Of a DNA stretch of 64,000 bases, positions 31,018-41,991 are shown one piece after another. The DNA is from Lycorma delicatula. Lineage: Eukaryota; Arthropoda; Insecta; Hemiptera; Fulgoridae. Every line of letters starts with the position of its first letter. The first letter of the stretch is position 1. Location of the stretch: positions 45,432,446 through 45,496,445 of the forward strand of contig NC_134465.1 in NCBI RefSeq assembly GCF_047948215.1, read 5' to 3'. The translations under genes and the position numbers were made by a program. The notes under the pieces were generated by a model, which was not told where the DNA came from, ran no database searches, and was given only the letters and a program-made list of their open reading frames with translations.

Positions 31018-31589
31018 TCTATATATATAAAAATGAATGTTTGTCTGTCTGTATGTCTGTTATGCCTTCCTAAACCGTTCATCCGATTGCGATGAAACTT
31101 CACTGAGTTGTAGTCGCACGCTAGCGAAGGTTTCTAAATTTGTTTGGACCCGTTTAGGTGGCGCTGGCGTCGAGATATTTCGAAAAATTGTATTTATGGT
31201 CCGATTTGCCTCATATTCAGAATACGTGTTACTTACATGAAAAGAATTAGCTTTGCAAAAAATGGACCCGCTATATAGCGCTGGGGTTGAGATATTTAGA
31301 AAAATTATATTTATGGACCTATTTGGTTCATATTCAGAATATGAATATTAGTTACGTGAAAAGAAATATTTTTACAAAAACTATACCCGATAGGTGTCGA
31401 GATATTTACGAAACAAAAACAAAAAGGAAATATTTACGAAACAGAAAGGAAACTAAGAGAGGGATGATGGAGTAGGGTAAAAGGGAGAAGTTGCAAAGGG
31501 AAATGGTGAAGGAGAATAAGTGAAAGGTAAAATTTGTGACGTTCAGTTTTTTAATTTTTTTATTAAATGTTCAATTGTGTCCATTTAAA

Positions 31590-31659
<70 letters not shown>

Positions 31660-31698
31660 TCAAATCTAGCAATAGCGAAGCATTGCCGGGTCTGCTAG
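31018..31698 (+). mobile_element. Helitron-A, complete non-autonomous copy
   Basis: A|TCTATATATATAAAAATG at 31017-31035 and, at the 3' end, hairpin GCAATAGCGAAGCATTGC, then CGGGTCTGCTAG|T (31695-31699). TC start, 3' hairpin 8-10 nt before CTAG, and insertion between A and T are the Helitron hallmarks. The 681-bp body has no Rep/helicase gene. A (CT)n(AT)n tract precedes the hairpin. Confidence 0.88.
31591..31658. repeat. Compound microsatellite (CT)n(AT)n in Helitron-A
   Basis: About 10 CT units run into about 23 AT units, at the same place as in the inverted 39-kb copy. Confidence 0.95.
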
Positions 31699-31719
31699 TA
31701 TTTAAATAAGTAAAATATA

Positions 31720-32045
31720 TGTATATGAAGTCGGATTCGAACCGATGTGTCTATGGTTACGGATCCGACACGTTCTCATTTACATCACATAACTACTTCA
31801 ACGATATGAAACAAAATTATTATATAAACTACTATAAAATACTGATACGGACACCACAAAAAAATTATGATATAATGTGGTGTACACCACAACGCAATTG
31901 TATAACTATCCACTTCATTAAAGGATTGGAGGATCGTAACTCACTTTCATTTGGAATTAATATAAATGAAGTGCAGCAGAAAATGTGTACATGTAATTTA
32001 ATAGGCGGAGAAAGAAGTCATCGTATGTCCATATCAGATTTTTAA
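31720..32045 (+). repeat. DR-related fragments
   Basis: GAAGTCGGATTCGAACCGAT at 31727 is the inverted B-box region of DR. At 31982-32043 the direct DR end (TGTAATTTAATAGGCGGAGA ... ATATCAGATTTTT) appears. The middle contains an open frame of 108 codons with no recognised similarity. Confidence 0.5.
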
Positions 32046-32235
32046 AAAAGCACGAATACTTTATACAAATTATAAAAAGCCCTAGTTATGACTAATAAAT
32101 AATATTAATAATATGACTAGTTATGATTATTAAGTTAATTATTAAACAGATGTACAATAACTTTGATTCAAATTTTGTTTTTAAAAAGAAGTGGCACTAA
32201 TCTAAAGCTGACATCACTTTAGTTTTAATAAACTT

Positions 32236-32371
32236 TTTATTTTTCTGTTTAGCCTCCGGAACCGCCGTAAGGTATTACTTCAGAGGATGAATGAAAATAA
32301 TATGAAAATAAATGTAAATGAAGTATAGTCTTGTACAGTCTTAGGTCGACCGTTCCTGAAATGTGTTATTA
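32236..32371 (-). mobile_element. tRNA-derived SINE, 5'-truncated copy with TSD
   Basis: Only the last ~136 bp of the SINE (read minus: TGTACAAGACTATACTTCAT ... GAGGCTAAACAG). Flanked by AGTTTTAATAAACTT at 32221-32235 and 32372-32386, an exact 15-bp duplication. Confidence 0.9.
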
Positions 32372-32574
32372 AGTTTTAATAAACTTAAAAGAACTTGAAA
32401 TCCTGTTTTTATAGAATGTTTTAAACTTTTTTGTAAGTACTTAATTAACTAAATGCTATACTGTATTCGTTTATTATTAACTGTCTTTTTTAAACAAACA
32501 AATGAATGGATTACGAAAATTTCCAGAATAAGTCATGTTATCAATTTTTTGTTCTGTTTATTCTTCAGTAAAAT

Positions 32575-33040
32575 TTGATTTTTAAAAAAAATTATTTAAT
32601 TATTATTGCACTTATTTATATCACTATTTTTAGAATTAAATTCTCTACAAGTATTTTTAATAAATTTTACGCATCTTTTAGTCATTTAACAAAGTTATTG
32701 TATTGCAAACCTAAAAAAAAACGGTTTTCAGACAACAAATGTTTCTGTTTTACTAAGGATATCAACAAAAAAAGTTATAAAAGATACAGTTCTAGAACGA
32801 ATTTTATACAATTTTTCAGATCAAAACCGATTGGAAACTATTAATTTTGCTCCTCAATTAATGTCCCAAAAATTTCAGTACGATCTAATTTCACCGGGGG
32901 AGCTGAATTCCGGGCGAAATCTTTCGCTAACCGTAACTCGCTAACAAATCGTTTCCAGACCTATATTTGTGTGAATGTTTTTCATTATTTTTATTAGAGA
33001 AATACCCTGTGGTGTATTTTGGTTTTCTTGTGGGATACTG
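32575..33040 (-). mobile_element. Solo long terminal inverted repeat of the 34-kb family
   Basis: Read from 33040 on the minus strand: CAGTATCCCACAAG, later GCGAAAGATTTCGCCCGGAA and CAATAACTTTGTTAAATGAC, the same order as the termini at 34033 and 36724. TA follows at 33041-33042. No partner end or transposase adjoins it. Confidence 0.65.
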
Positions 33041-33042
33041 TA

Positions 33043-33621
33043 TATATAATTTAATTTTTGAGAAAAACTTGTCAAAGTAAATTCAATTGAAAATAATGAT
33101 ACTGTATTTTATTTTTAACGGAAACAAGAATCATTTCAATATTTGAGAATATCTAATAACATCTATAAAAATAAATAAAGATTTAATTACTACAATAATT
33201 GTTCATGATGTCCTTTTTTATTGTTTTAACAATATTCCGTTCTATTACAAGTTTATGATTATAAAAAAAATACTCCTTCATTTTTGCCAGGGAAAAGTTT
33301 TATTTTTAGGGTTACTGTGAATAATTATTGACAGTTACTGTCTGTAATATAATAATTAGGAAAATTTAATCAATCCATCATGTATGAACACGGATGACGA
33401 CGCCGTTTTCCTTTGATTATCATACTATATTACAAACCAATTACAAGTATCTGACAAATAATTTTCATCGTATTGTACAAAATTAAAAAAAATTATCACC
33501 TTTATTAATTCTACCCTCCTACTCGGTACTTTGAGGAAAATTAATTTTTTATTACCACTTCTATTAACAACCGGAGTAAAATTTTACATTATAACTTTCC
33601 TATGAAAGGCTCAACTATTAT
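33043..33621. other. AT-rich spacer
   Basis: No gene recognised. Confidence 0.4.
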
Positions 33622-33634
33622 ATTGTTGTTTCAT

Positions 33635-33763
33635 TTTTTTTTGTTTTCAGTCATTTGACTGGTTTGATGCAGCTCTCCAAGATTCCCTATCTAGCGCTAG
33701 TCGTTTCATTTCAGTATACCTTCTACATCCTACATCCCCAACAATTTGTTTTACATATTCAAA
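33635..33763 (-). mobile_element. LINE-A 3'-tail insertion with TSD
   Basis: A 129-bp extremely 5'-truncated LINE-A copy: GACTGGTTTGATGCAGCTCT through TACATCCCCAACAATTTG, with poly(A) seen as T10. Flanked by ATTGTTGTTTCAT at 33622-33634 and 33764-33776, an exact 13-bp duplication. This proves the tail is the real 3' end of LINE-A. Confidence 0.93.
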
Positions 33764-34196
33764 ATTGTTGTTTCATAGTACAAAATACAATAATACAAAA
33801 ATCTGTATTTTTTTTAAATATGATTTTCCATTTTTAATATTTTTATTGTTATTTATAATATTACAATGTAATCCCGATAATCAAATTTCCAATAATCAAA
33901 GCTAAATTTATTAATAATTACAAAAGTACACTAGTAACAAATTATCTTTTTTATAACGTAAAATATTTATATTTTTCAAAAGGTAAGCATATTTTCAAAG
34001 TAGATTTTGATTCCTTGTCTTTTCGATATAAACAGAGTGTATCACGAAGTTTTCCCATGACTTTCATAATATATTCTACTCGAGAAAATAATATAAAAAA
34101 TTTGTATAAACATATATCCTAAAATATTTCGTTTAACTAGGTTACAGCTTGGAAAAGATTTCGCTTAGATTTCAGCTACCCAGGTAAAATGAGAGA

Positions 34197-34500
34197 CCCA
34201 CCGGGTTGGTGTAGTGGTTAACACGTCTTCCCAAATCAGCTGATTTGGATGTCGAGAGTTCCAGCGTTAAAGTCCTAGTAAAGGCAGATATTTTTACATG
34301 GATTTGAATACTAGATCGTGGATTCCGGTGTTCTTTGGTGGTTGGGTTTCAATTAACCACACATCTCAGGAATTGTCGAACTGAGAATGTACAAGACTAC
34401 ACTTCATTCACGCTCATACATATCATCCTTATTCATCCTCTGAAGTATTATCTAAACGGTAGTTACCGGAGGCTAAACAGGAAAAAGAAAAAAAGAAAAG
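34197..34500 (+). mobile_element. tRNA-derived SINE, copy 4, in the transposon's left terminus
   Basis: Full-length, with box A GGTTGGTGTAGTGGTTAACA. The target-site duplication AGGTAAAATGAGAGA is exact (34182-34196 and 34501-34515). The tail is GAAAAAGAAAAAAAGAAAAG. Confidence 0.95.
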
Positions 34501-35137
34501 AGGTAAAATGAGAGAGTGATAAAATTTTTAGGATGTTGATTAAGGGGCAGAATTAGTAAATTTTTGAAATGAAAAATCTAATAAAGTAGATATCAGAACC
34601 GTATCTTCTGTAGGTTTGAGAAATTAGAGAGAAAGCCAATAAATTGTGATAAAAATCCCTGTTTTTTTTTTTATGCTTGACGTAGAATAACTTTGTTAAA
34701 TGGGTAATAAACAAATAAAACTTTTAAACAAAACTTGTACAGAATTTAATTCTTACTATATTTATCATAAAAGTACTTTTTTAAAGTAAAAAAAAACAAA
34801 TTATTCTTTGCGATGTGAAAAATTTGTAAAAACAATTTTACAGTTAAAAACTTGCTGTTAAAAGATGTAAAAAAAAGCTGAAAATGACGCAAAAATTGTG
34901 AAATAAAAATTACTTAGATAATAATTATTTTATTAATGATAGAAATACAATAAATTATCTGAAAAATTATTATTTCAAAGTCGACAATAAAATTACAACA
35001 GCTGATCAACAATGCGCGTTATTGTATATTCCATTCTGTAAGGTACATTAAGTACATCGGGTTCTGTAAACTGTACTGTCGTTAGCGAAGGTTTTCTGTG
35101 AATTATATTCTAAACGTGATCGGTTTACCACTGAGAA

Positions 35138-36200
35138 AATGCCGTGTTTATTTACAACACAGGAATAAGCTGATATGGTATGTATTAATTTTGGGTGTGT
35201 GTAATGGTAATGCTACAGCTGCTGCAGTAGAATATGAAATACGTTTTCCGAATCGCAGGATTCTAAATTCCAAAAAAATTGCGCGACTTTCCGTAATCTT
35301 CGAGAAACAAGTTCACTGCCTAGTATTTATACTGCCTACGAACGATATTGCTGTTATTGTTGAAGTAATTATCGATGCAGTTCAGTGCTAGGCATCAGTA
35401 CACGACGTCTTTCTAAGGGGATCAGTTTTTTGTTTTCGACGGTTTGGAGAATACTTAAACGAAAGAAGTTTTATCTTTATCATAAACAGCCAGTTCAGTA
35501 TTTACATCCAGGAGACGGTCCGCGTCGCTTGGAGTTCTGCAACTGGTGGAATGCAAATTTACAACTGTACAAGTATGTTTTGTAAACCGACGAGTCAAAT
35601 TTCACTCAAAGTTGAGTAAACAGCTTACGCTATGGATATATATGGTCAGAAGTAAATCCTCCTGAAATGGTGGAAGGCAATTTTCAACACCGATTTAGTG
35701 CCAATGTACGGTACGGCCATCTTCACAATCACCGCTTTGGACCGTTCATATTATTTGGCCGCTTAAACGCTGAGATCTACTTGCACTTTCTTCAAGATGA
35801 ATTGTCGCAGCTGCTTGAAGATGTTTCTCTAGCGCTGAAACGCAAAGTATACTTCCAGCACGATGGCGCGCTTTCCCACTTCTCTTCTGCACTCCCTTAA
35901 ATCATTTCTCTAAGAAATGAATCGATCGTTGATGTCCACATTCCTGCTCATCAAGATCGTCTGATCTAACACTATGACTGATCGTCTGATTTTCTGATCA
36001 AGATCGTCTGATTTTTGTGACTGGGGATGAATGAAAAATATTATATACAAAACAGAAATATACTTTCGTGAGGAATTAATTGCCCCATTATGGATCCGGC
36101 TGGACAACTTAAGAACAGCCCTGAAAAACTGAAAAGAGAAACAAAAGCAGTACAGATGCGTGCCAACAAATGTGTTGAAAATGAAGGTCTCATTTTTTAA
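35138..36200 (+). pseudogene. Decayed transposase of the long-TIR element
   Basis: From ATG at 35138 (MPCLFTTQE) with at least four frame changes: ILGVCNGNATAAAVEYEIRF with PNRR (DUF4817-like helix-turn-helix), STVWRILKRKKFYLYHKQPV, HPGDGPRRLEFCNWW, TDESNFT (first catalytic Asp), NFQHRFSANVRYGHLHNHRF, FILFGRLNAEIYLHFLQDEL, KVYFQHDGALSHFS (second Asp), then after a scrambled 70-bp patch REELIAP, NSPEKLKRETKAVQMRANKC and stop near 36200. The third acidic residue region (RSPDLTP-type) at 35930-36000 is damaged by small duplications of GATCGTCTGAT. Not functional. Confidence 0.85.
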
Positions 36201-36726
36201 CATTTATTATTAACTAGTATTTAGCGTCACTTTGCTCTAGTGCACTGCTTCTAAATAAAATTCGAATTTTTCTAACTTTTACTTGTTTTATTCAATCTAT
36301 CTTACACAATTTTATTCAGATTTAAATTTTCTAAACTTTTTTTAGAAATGTTATGCGTTTATTATCCATTTAACAAAGTAATTGTACGTCAAAAATAAAA
36401 GACACGGTTTTCTACCCCAATTTATTGGTTTTCACCCGAAGAATTCTCAAAAACTACTGCAGATACGTTCTGGTATATATTTTATTCAATTTTTCAGGTA
36501 AAAAAAAACAATAAGAATTCACTGATTATGTTCCTTAATTAACGTACTAAAAATTTCAGTATTACATCTTTTCAATGGGGTAGCTGAAATCCGAGCGAAA
36601 TCTTTCACTAACCGTAACTCTTAAACGAAGCATTTTAGGACATATGTTTTTATAAACTTTTTCCATTATTTTCACAAGTAGAATAGATTAGGAAAGTCCC
36701 TTGAGAAATTCGTAATACACTATGTA

Positions 36727-37876
36727 GATTTGTGAACTAAGGAGCTGTTGTAGAATTTAAAAAATCTACCATTAGAAACATGCTTACAGGAAGAAGAGGG
36801 TGGTTAAATGGTGAAAATTATGGAGATCCTGAAAAAATTACGTAAAAAATACAATTTATTGTGTATCATATTTTTGGGGTGAAATTAAAATAAAAACCCT
36901 AAAAAAATCTTAGGAAAACATTATCTCTACTTAAGAGAATTATATAAATATTTGTGAAAAAATTTATTATATAGATAAAGATTAGTATAAAAAATAGGTA
37001 ATAAAAACTCAGATGAAGAAGAAATAAAGGAACGGTTAGATTCTGACGACAAAAAAAAATTATGACATAATAAGAACGGGGTATTAGTAGGCAACAAGCA
37101 ATGAAGATAGTTACGAGAAAAGACGGTGACAACAATTTGAAGTGACGCACTCGGGTGGAGTCATGTTTTTCAAAATCGCACTAGGCTATGTAGGACGTAA
37201 TGCAGTATGAAATGACATTTTATTTTTTTAAAAATGCATACAAACTGTATTCTTCCAAAAAAAAAAAATACAAATATGAAGACAAAAAGTTAGAAAAATA
37301 ATTCTTTAAGTTTATAATTCTCTATTATATATTATATCTAATTATATCTTTATAATTAATTATTATACTATAAACTATTATTCTAATATAAAAATTGTAT
37401 CATTTTAATACAATGCTAAACTTTCGTTTCCTATTATTTTATTCATAGCTTAATAATTTAATTTGCTATATTTCCAGTGATCTGATTTTAGTGGTGTTCC
37501 CCGTAGGCCCTGCCTTCGCATTAAACTGGATTAAAAAGATTCAAGTGTATATATTTTTATAAAATTATAAATTTAAATAATAATAATAATAAAATCGAAA
37601 TAAAATATTACTATCTGCTATAAATACATACATATTATTCTTTTGTAGAGAAGAAAGGAAGTTCCTGAATATCTAAGGATTAACCAAAATATGGAATAAC
37701 CAAAACCTATATTTTTATTAATTTATTATTATTATTATGTTTTTTTTTTTTTTACTTGTTTCTTTTTAAGAAAGTTCAAATTTATATGACGTAACAGTGT
37801 ATGATTTTTACGTCTTACAATTTTGTCTATTTTTTATAACATTGCAACATGCATATATTTATATGGATATAAAAAG

Positions 37877-37908
<32 letters not shown>

Positions 37909-37909
37909 G
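36727..37909. other. AT-rich spacer
   Basis: No gene seen; (TA)n at 37879-37908. Confidence 0.4.
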
Positions 37910-38653
37910 CTAGCTCCCAGTCGCAGCTTCGCTCGCGCTATATGGTTACTTGCGTTTACCGTTGTGGTCAATCTATTTATTTTACATTTATTAGTCAAGT
38001 AATCGAAGGCAGGTGCAGTCAGTCACACATACAGTAACGGTGGCATATCGAATTTCCCTTTGCTCAGTTGTTTCAGTCGAACGGGATTTGAACAGTTTTC
38101 ATCATACGTGCTTTTTTTTTATTTCTTCCGATTGAAGAATATCTTTTAGGCATGGTTTGATTTTTGAAAAAAACATCACAGAATTTAAAAGATTGCAGTT
38201 AAATACTTTACACGCTTTAAATTAGTAACACGCACATGATAAACAAAAGAAGCTATTTATTTATGTTTTTAAACAGCTATAAAAAATTGTAAATGAATGA
38301 ATCGTAAAAATTACATATGCATGTGCGCTAAATCGATTGGAACTTAGGAATAACTGTACGTTAAAACCTCAGCCCTTTTCATAATTAATCAATTCAAAAA
38401 AATGTTAGCTAAAAATTAAATTTTTCTTGAAAATCGAAGTAATTTTGAAAATTAAATAAGCTTTAAGGAAGAAATAAAGTGTTTTAAATTTCGTTGTAAA
38501 ATTTCGTTATGTCGGAGGTCTAAAAAAATTAGCCTATGTTCACCGCAGGGTTTCAAAGTGTAGGAGTGCAAAATTTTAGACAAATCTGTCCGGTAGATGT
38601 AGAGTTAAGTTGGAACAGACAGACAAACAAACATTAATTTTTACATATATAGA
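37910..38653 (-). mobile_element. Helitron-B copy 1
   Basis: Minus strand starts A|TCTATATATGTAAAAATTAA and ends AGCGCGAGCGAAGCTGCGAC then TGGGAGCTAG. Near-identical to 43081-43889 but with about 65 bp missing around 38088. Flank after CTAG is C, not the usual T, so the end may have been altered. Confidence 0.8.
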
Positions 38654-39227
38654 TAAATATATATGTCTTATTTAATGCTTTTGTTCGAAATTTTAATTGT
38701 GAAAATTGGGCGATGAATTGGAAAATCCAATTTAATTCTATTCAATTGTTTATCTTCTACATTTTTCTTTATGAAAAAATAATTTCTTTTTTTGAAAAAC
38801 AATAAACAAACTTATGAAAAAAAAAAATAATCCTTAAGTGATGATAATAAATTTAAAAGAGAAATTTTTTTAAAACTATTTAAAAAATCCAAATGTAAAG
38901 TCATAATTCTCAATATACAAAGTTGTAATATTTTAAAGGAAGAGGTAAAAATTAATGTCATTTTTTTTTAAAAGAAATACTTTTAAAAGAAATAAGGGTT
39001 ATCAAAAAATTAATATTTTACATTTTAAAACCGAGAATAACTTGCGAGATGGTTTTATTTTTTTAATTAAAAAATATATTTTGTTCCCACAGACCATTGG
39101 AGTGGATGTGGAAAACGTTTTACAGTGGTTTGATGGCTTATCAATGTGGAAATTACAAATGAAAAACTTCCCATTAACTCATTTTTTTGAAGCAAGATAT
39201 AGCTAAAATATATATATATATACTATA
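38654..39227. other. AT-rich spacer
   Basis: An 83-codon frame (38955-39206) has no recognisable similarity. Confidence 0.35.
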
Positions 39228-39266
39228 CTAGCAGACCCGGCAATGCTTCGCTATTGCTAGACTTGA

Positions 39267-39334
<68 letters not shown>

Positions 39335-39957
39335 TTTAAATGAACGCAATTGAAAATTTGATAAAAAAAATTAAAAAACTGAACTTCACAAATTTTACCT
39401 TTCACTTATTCTCTTTCCCCTTTTCCCTTTCCAACTTCTCCCTTTCCTCCTTCTTCCTCCCCCTCACCCAGTTTCCTTTTTACACTTTCCCGTTTTCCCC
39501 TTTTATCTTTCCACCTTTTCCATATTTCCCCGTTTTCCCTTTTGCCCGCGCGTAAATCGGTCCATTAGTTTTTTGGTCTTTAGCGAACACATACGAACAT
39601 GCCTTTTGTATATATGTGTATATATATAATAAAAAAGTCTGTTTGTATATATGTTTTTTGTTTCGTAAATATCTTGACACCAGCCCCACCTAGCGGGTGT
39701 AGTTTTTGCAAAAATATTTCTTTTCACGTAACTAATATTCATATTCTGAATATGAAGCAAATCGGACCATGAATACAATTTTTCGAAATATCTCGACGCC
39801 AGCGCCACCTAGCGGGTCCAAACAAATTCAAAAACCTTCGCGAAAGTGCGCACAACAACTCACTAAAGTTTCATCGCAATCGGATGAATGGTATAAGAAG
39901 GCATAAAAGACATACAGACAGACAAACATTCATTTTTATATATACTGTATATAAAGA
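39228..39957 (-). mobile_element. Helitron-A, inverted copy
   Basis: The minus strand ends with the GCAATAGCGAAGCATTGC hairpin, CGGGTCTGCTAG|T. The 5' side reads AAAAATGAATGTTTGTCTGTC near 39935 and probably begins TC at 39957. It carries the compound (CT)n(AT)n tract at 39269-39334. No coding capacity. Confidence 0.83.
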
Positions 39958-40675
39958 AAAATATTTAGTAATCACGATAAAAAACAACTGCAACCTTTGT
40001 TAGAAATTGTTTTTATTAAAATATCCAGGTAAAGAAGTAAAATTTTATTTTGGCAAAACACCCCTACCCTTTTTTCAAATATTTGCACAAATTTAATACA
40101 TTCCTTCCTAACTTTATCGTAAGACACCTTTCAATCTTTTTCCTTAATGTCAGCCACCTTTATTTTCATATACCCTTTTAACATCTTAGTTATCGAAATT
40201 TACGTTATCACTTGCTACGTATCCTTTAACTTCTGACCAAACTATTTCGAAGGATTTAAATCCGGGTGGTATGGAACTAGTCGGAGAATGGCATGCCCTT
40301 TTTTTTTGTAAAAGTTCGTCAAAAATATAGACAGTAAACTTTTCCTGTTTGTTTTTACTAATTCGTACAACTGTGGTTTAAGCATCGATGAAAAATAAGG
40401 AACAAATTGATTGTACAACCTCTAAATCTTGTATTCTTTTCTTGAAGTAGAAATTGTTGATTTTTTTAAAACGGTATTGCGATAGGGTAAGTTGTTAAAA
40501 ATTACCATAGAATTATTCGAAAGTTTTCAATCAATATTTCTGCTATCCATTTTAAGTACTTTTCCTCTTTAATTTCACCGCTTTGATAATATAAAATACA
40601 TTTCTCCTGAGACATCCAGTTTAAGTCTTCTCACGCTTGAAATAATAACTTTCAGCCCGTCACCTGAATCACATA

Positions 40676-41991
40676 CGAAGTGCGACAATAAAGTAATGAG
40701 ACTGATTTTTCTTTGCAAGATGTGGCAACCCTGCAGCTTGCGTAGGCACACCATCTTTGACCTTGGTCTATAAGCTACTTCTAGTCCAAGCGGCACATTG
40801 ATGCAACTGCTCAGTCGTGAGTTGTGCTATAATAAGTGAACACGTGTTTGTGGCTCTCGTCACAGCTTTTTGGACATCTTGTGTTGTTTGAAAATAGTGT
40901 CCCTTGACCGCCATTTTGACTCTTGGAAATAGAAAAAAGTCGCACGGAGCGATATCTGGTGAATAAGGTGGCTGTGGTAGTACTGAAATTTGTTTTGAGG
41001 TTAAAAATTGCTGTACTGACAGAGCAGTATGGGATGGCGCATTATCGTGATGCAGAATCCAATTATCAGCGATGTTGGCACGGACACGAAGAACTCGTTT
41101 ACGAAGTCTTTCTAAAATTTCTTTGTAGAAATATTGGTTAACTGTTTGTCCAGGAGGCACCCACTTTTTTATTAACAATTCCTTTGGAATCGAAGAAGCA
41201 CACAAGCATGGTTTCACTTTTGACTTTGACATGCGAGCTTTTTTTGTTCTGGGTGATCCCTTTGAGCACCATTGCGAACTTTGGCATTTTGTCTCTGGAT
41301 CGTATTGAAAAAACCAACCTTCATCACCAGTGATAACACGGCTCAACAATTCTGGATCGATTTCCGTTTGCTCTAACAGATCGGCTGCCACCTTTTTCCG
41401 TGTTTCTCGGTGTTGTTGTGTGAGATTTTTGGGGACCATTTTTGCACAAATCTTTCTCATACCAAGATCTTCAGTTAATATTAGACGAACCGTTTCTCGA
41501 TCGATGTTGAGTTCTTCTGCGATCATTTTCACGGATAATCTTCGATCAGATCGTACGATTTCACGAACCCTGGTCAAGTTGACATCTGTCCGTGAGCTTG
41601 ATGGTCGTCCACTGCGGTCTTCATCTTCAACATTCGTTCTACGTTCACTAAAAATTTTATGCCACCGAAAAACTTGAGCTCTTGACATAACCTCCTCTCT
41701 AAAAGTCTTCTGAAGCTTACCGTAAGTTGTCGTTGCGTTTTCACCCGATTTAACGCAAAAATAAATGGCATACCGTTGCGCAATATTTTGCGGTTTCATT
41801 TCTGTGACGAGAGACACAAACACATGTTCACTTATTACAGCACAACTCACGACTGAGCAGTTGCATCAATGTGCCACTTGGATTAGAAGTAGCTTATAGA
41901 CCAAGGTCAAAGATGGTGTGCCTACGCAAGCTGCAGGGTTGCCACATTTTGCAAAGAAAAATCAGTCTCATTACTTTATTGTCGCACCTCG
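40676..41991 (-). mobile_element. Mariner M2 with 190-bp terminal inverted repeats
   Basis: TA|CGAAGTGCGACAATAAAGTA at the left; the right end, inverted, reads CGAGGTGCGACAATAAAGTA, then TA at 41992-41993. The arms 40676-40865 and 41802-41991 match nearly base for base. The element is 1316 bp and contains one transposase ORF. Confidence 0.95.
40768..41799 (-). CDS. Mariner M2 transposase (343 aa), open but internally frame-shifted
   Basis: The start is ATG 41799 (MKPQNIAQRYAIYFCVKSGE), giving the usual mariner length; an upstream extension would begin at GTG inside the terminal repeat. Seen: N-terminal double helix-turn-helix (about 1-110), DD34D catalytic triad D159 (ITGDEGW), D252 (HHDNAPSH) and D287 (PDIAPCDFF), and WVPPGQTVNQ linker (about 213-222). 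Residues about 197-212 (PCLCASSIPKELLIKK) do not fit the family, but the +1 frame of the same bases reads LVCFFDSKGIVNKK, the conserved beta-strand. So a one-base loss and a one-base gain cancel. The C-terminal 32 codons lie in the left terminal repeat. Acts in the nucleus on TA sites; activity is doubtful. Confidence 0.92.
   Translation of the reverse strand: MKPQNIAQRYAIYFCVKSGENATTTYGKLQKTFREEVMSRAQVFRWHKIFSERRTNVEDEDRSGRPSSSRTDVNLTRVREIVRSDRRLSVKMIAEELNIDRETVRLILTEDLGMRKICAKMVPKNLTQQHRETRKKVAADLLEQTEIDPELLSRVITGDEGWFFQYDPETKCQSSQWCSKGSPRTKKARMSKSKVKPCLCASSIPKELLIKKWVPPGQTVNQYFYKEILERLRKRVLRVRANIADNWILHHDNAPSHTALSVQQFLTSKQISVLPQPPYSPDIAPCDFFLFPRVKMAVKGHYFQTTQDVQKAVTRATNTCSLIIAQLTTEQLHQCAAWTRSSL

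Larger units (their letters stand above)
34033..36724 (+). mobile_element. Long-TIR Tc1/mariner-superfamily transposon
   Basis: Ends CAGAGTGTATCACGAAGTTT (34033) and, inverted, ATTTCTCAAGG..., terminus read inward CATAGTGTATTACGAA from 36724, followed by TA at 36725. The termini remain alignable for about 450 bp each (34033-34790 without the SINE; 36270-36724). They share GAAAGATTTCGCT..GATTTCAGCTACC and TACTTTGTTAAATGG.TAATAAAC. Between them lies a decayed transposase. Related solo termini lie at 13567 and 32575. Confidence 0.85.

Noticed and set aside
31719..32045. 108-codon ORF as a gene
   Set aside because: Its two ends are DR fragments in opposite orientations; no domain seen.
41799..41850. 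Longer 360-residue start for the M2 transposase
   Set aside because: It would start at a GTG inside the terminal inverted repeat; ATG at 41799 gives normal mariner length.
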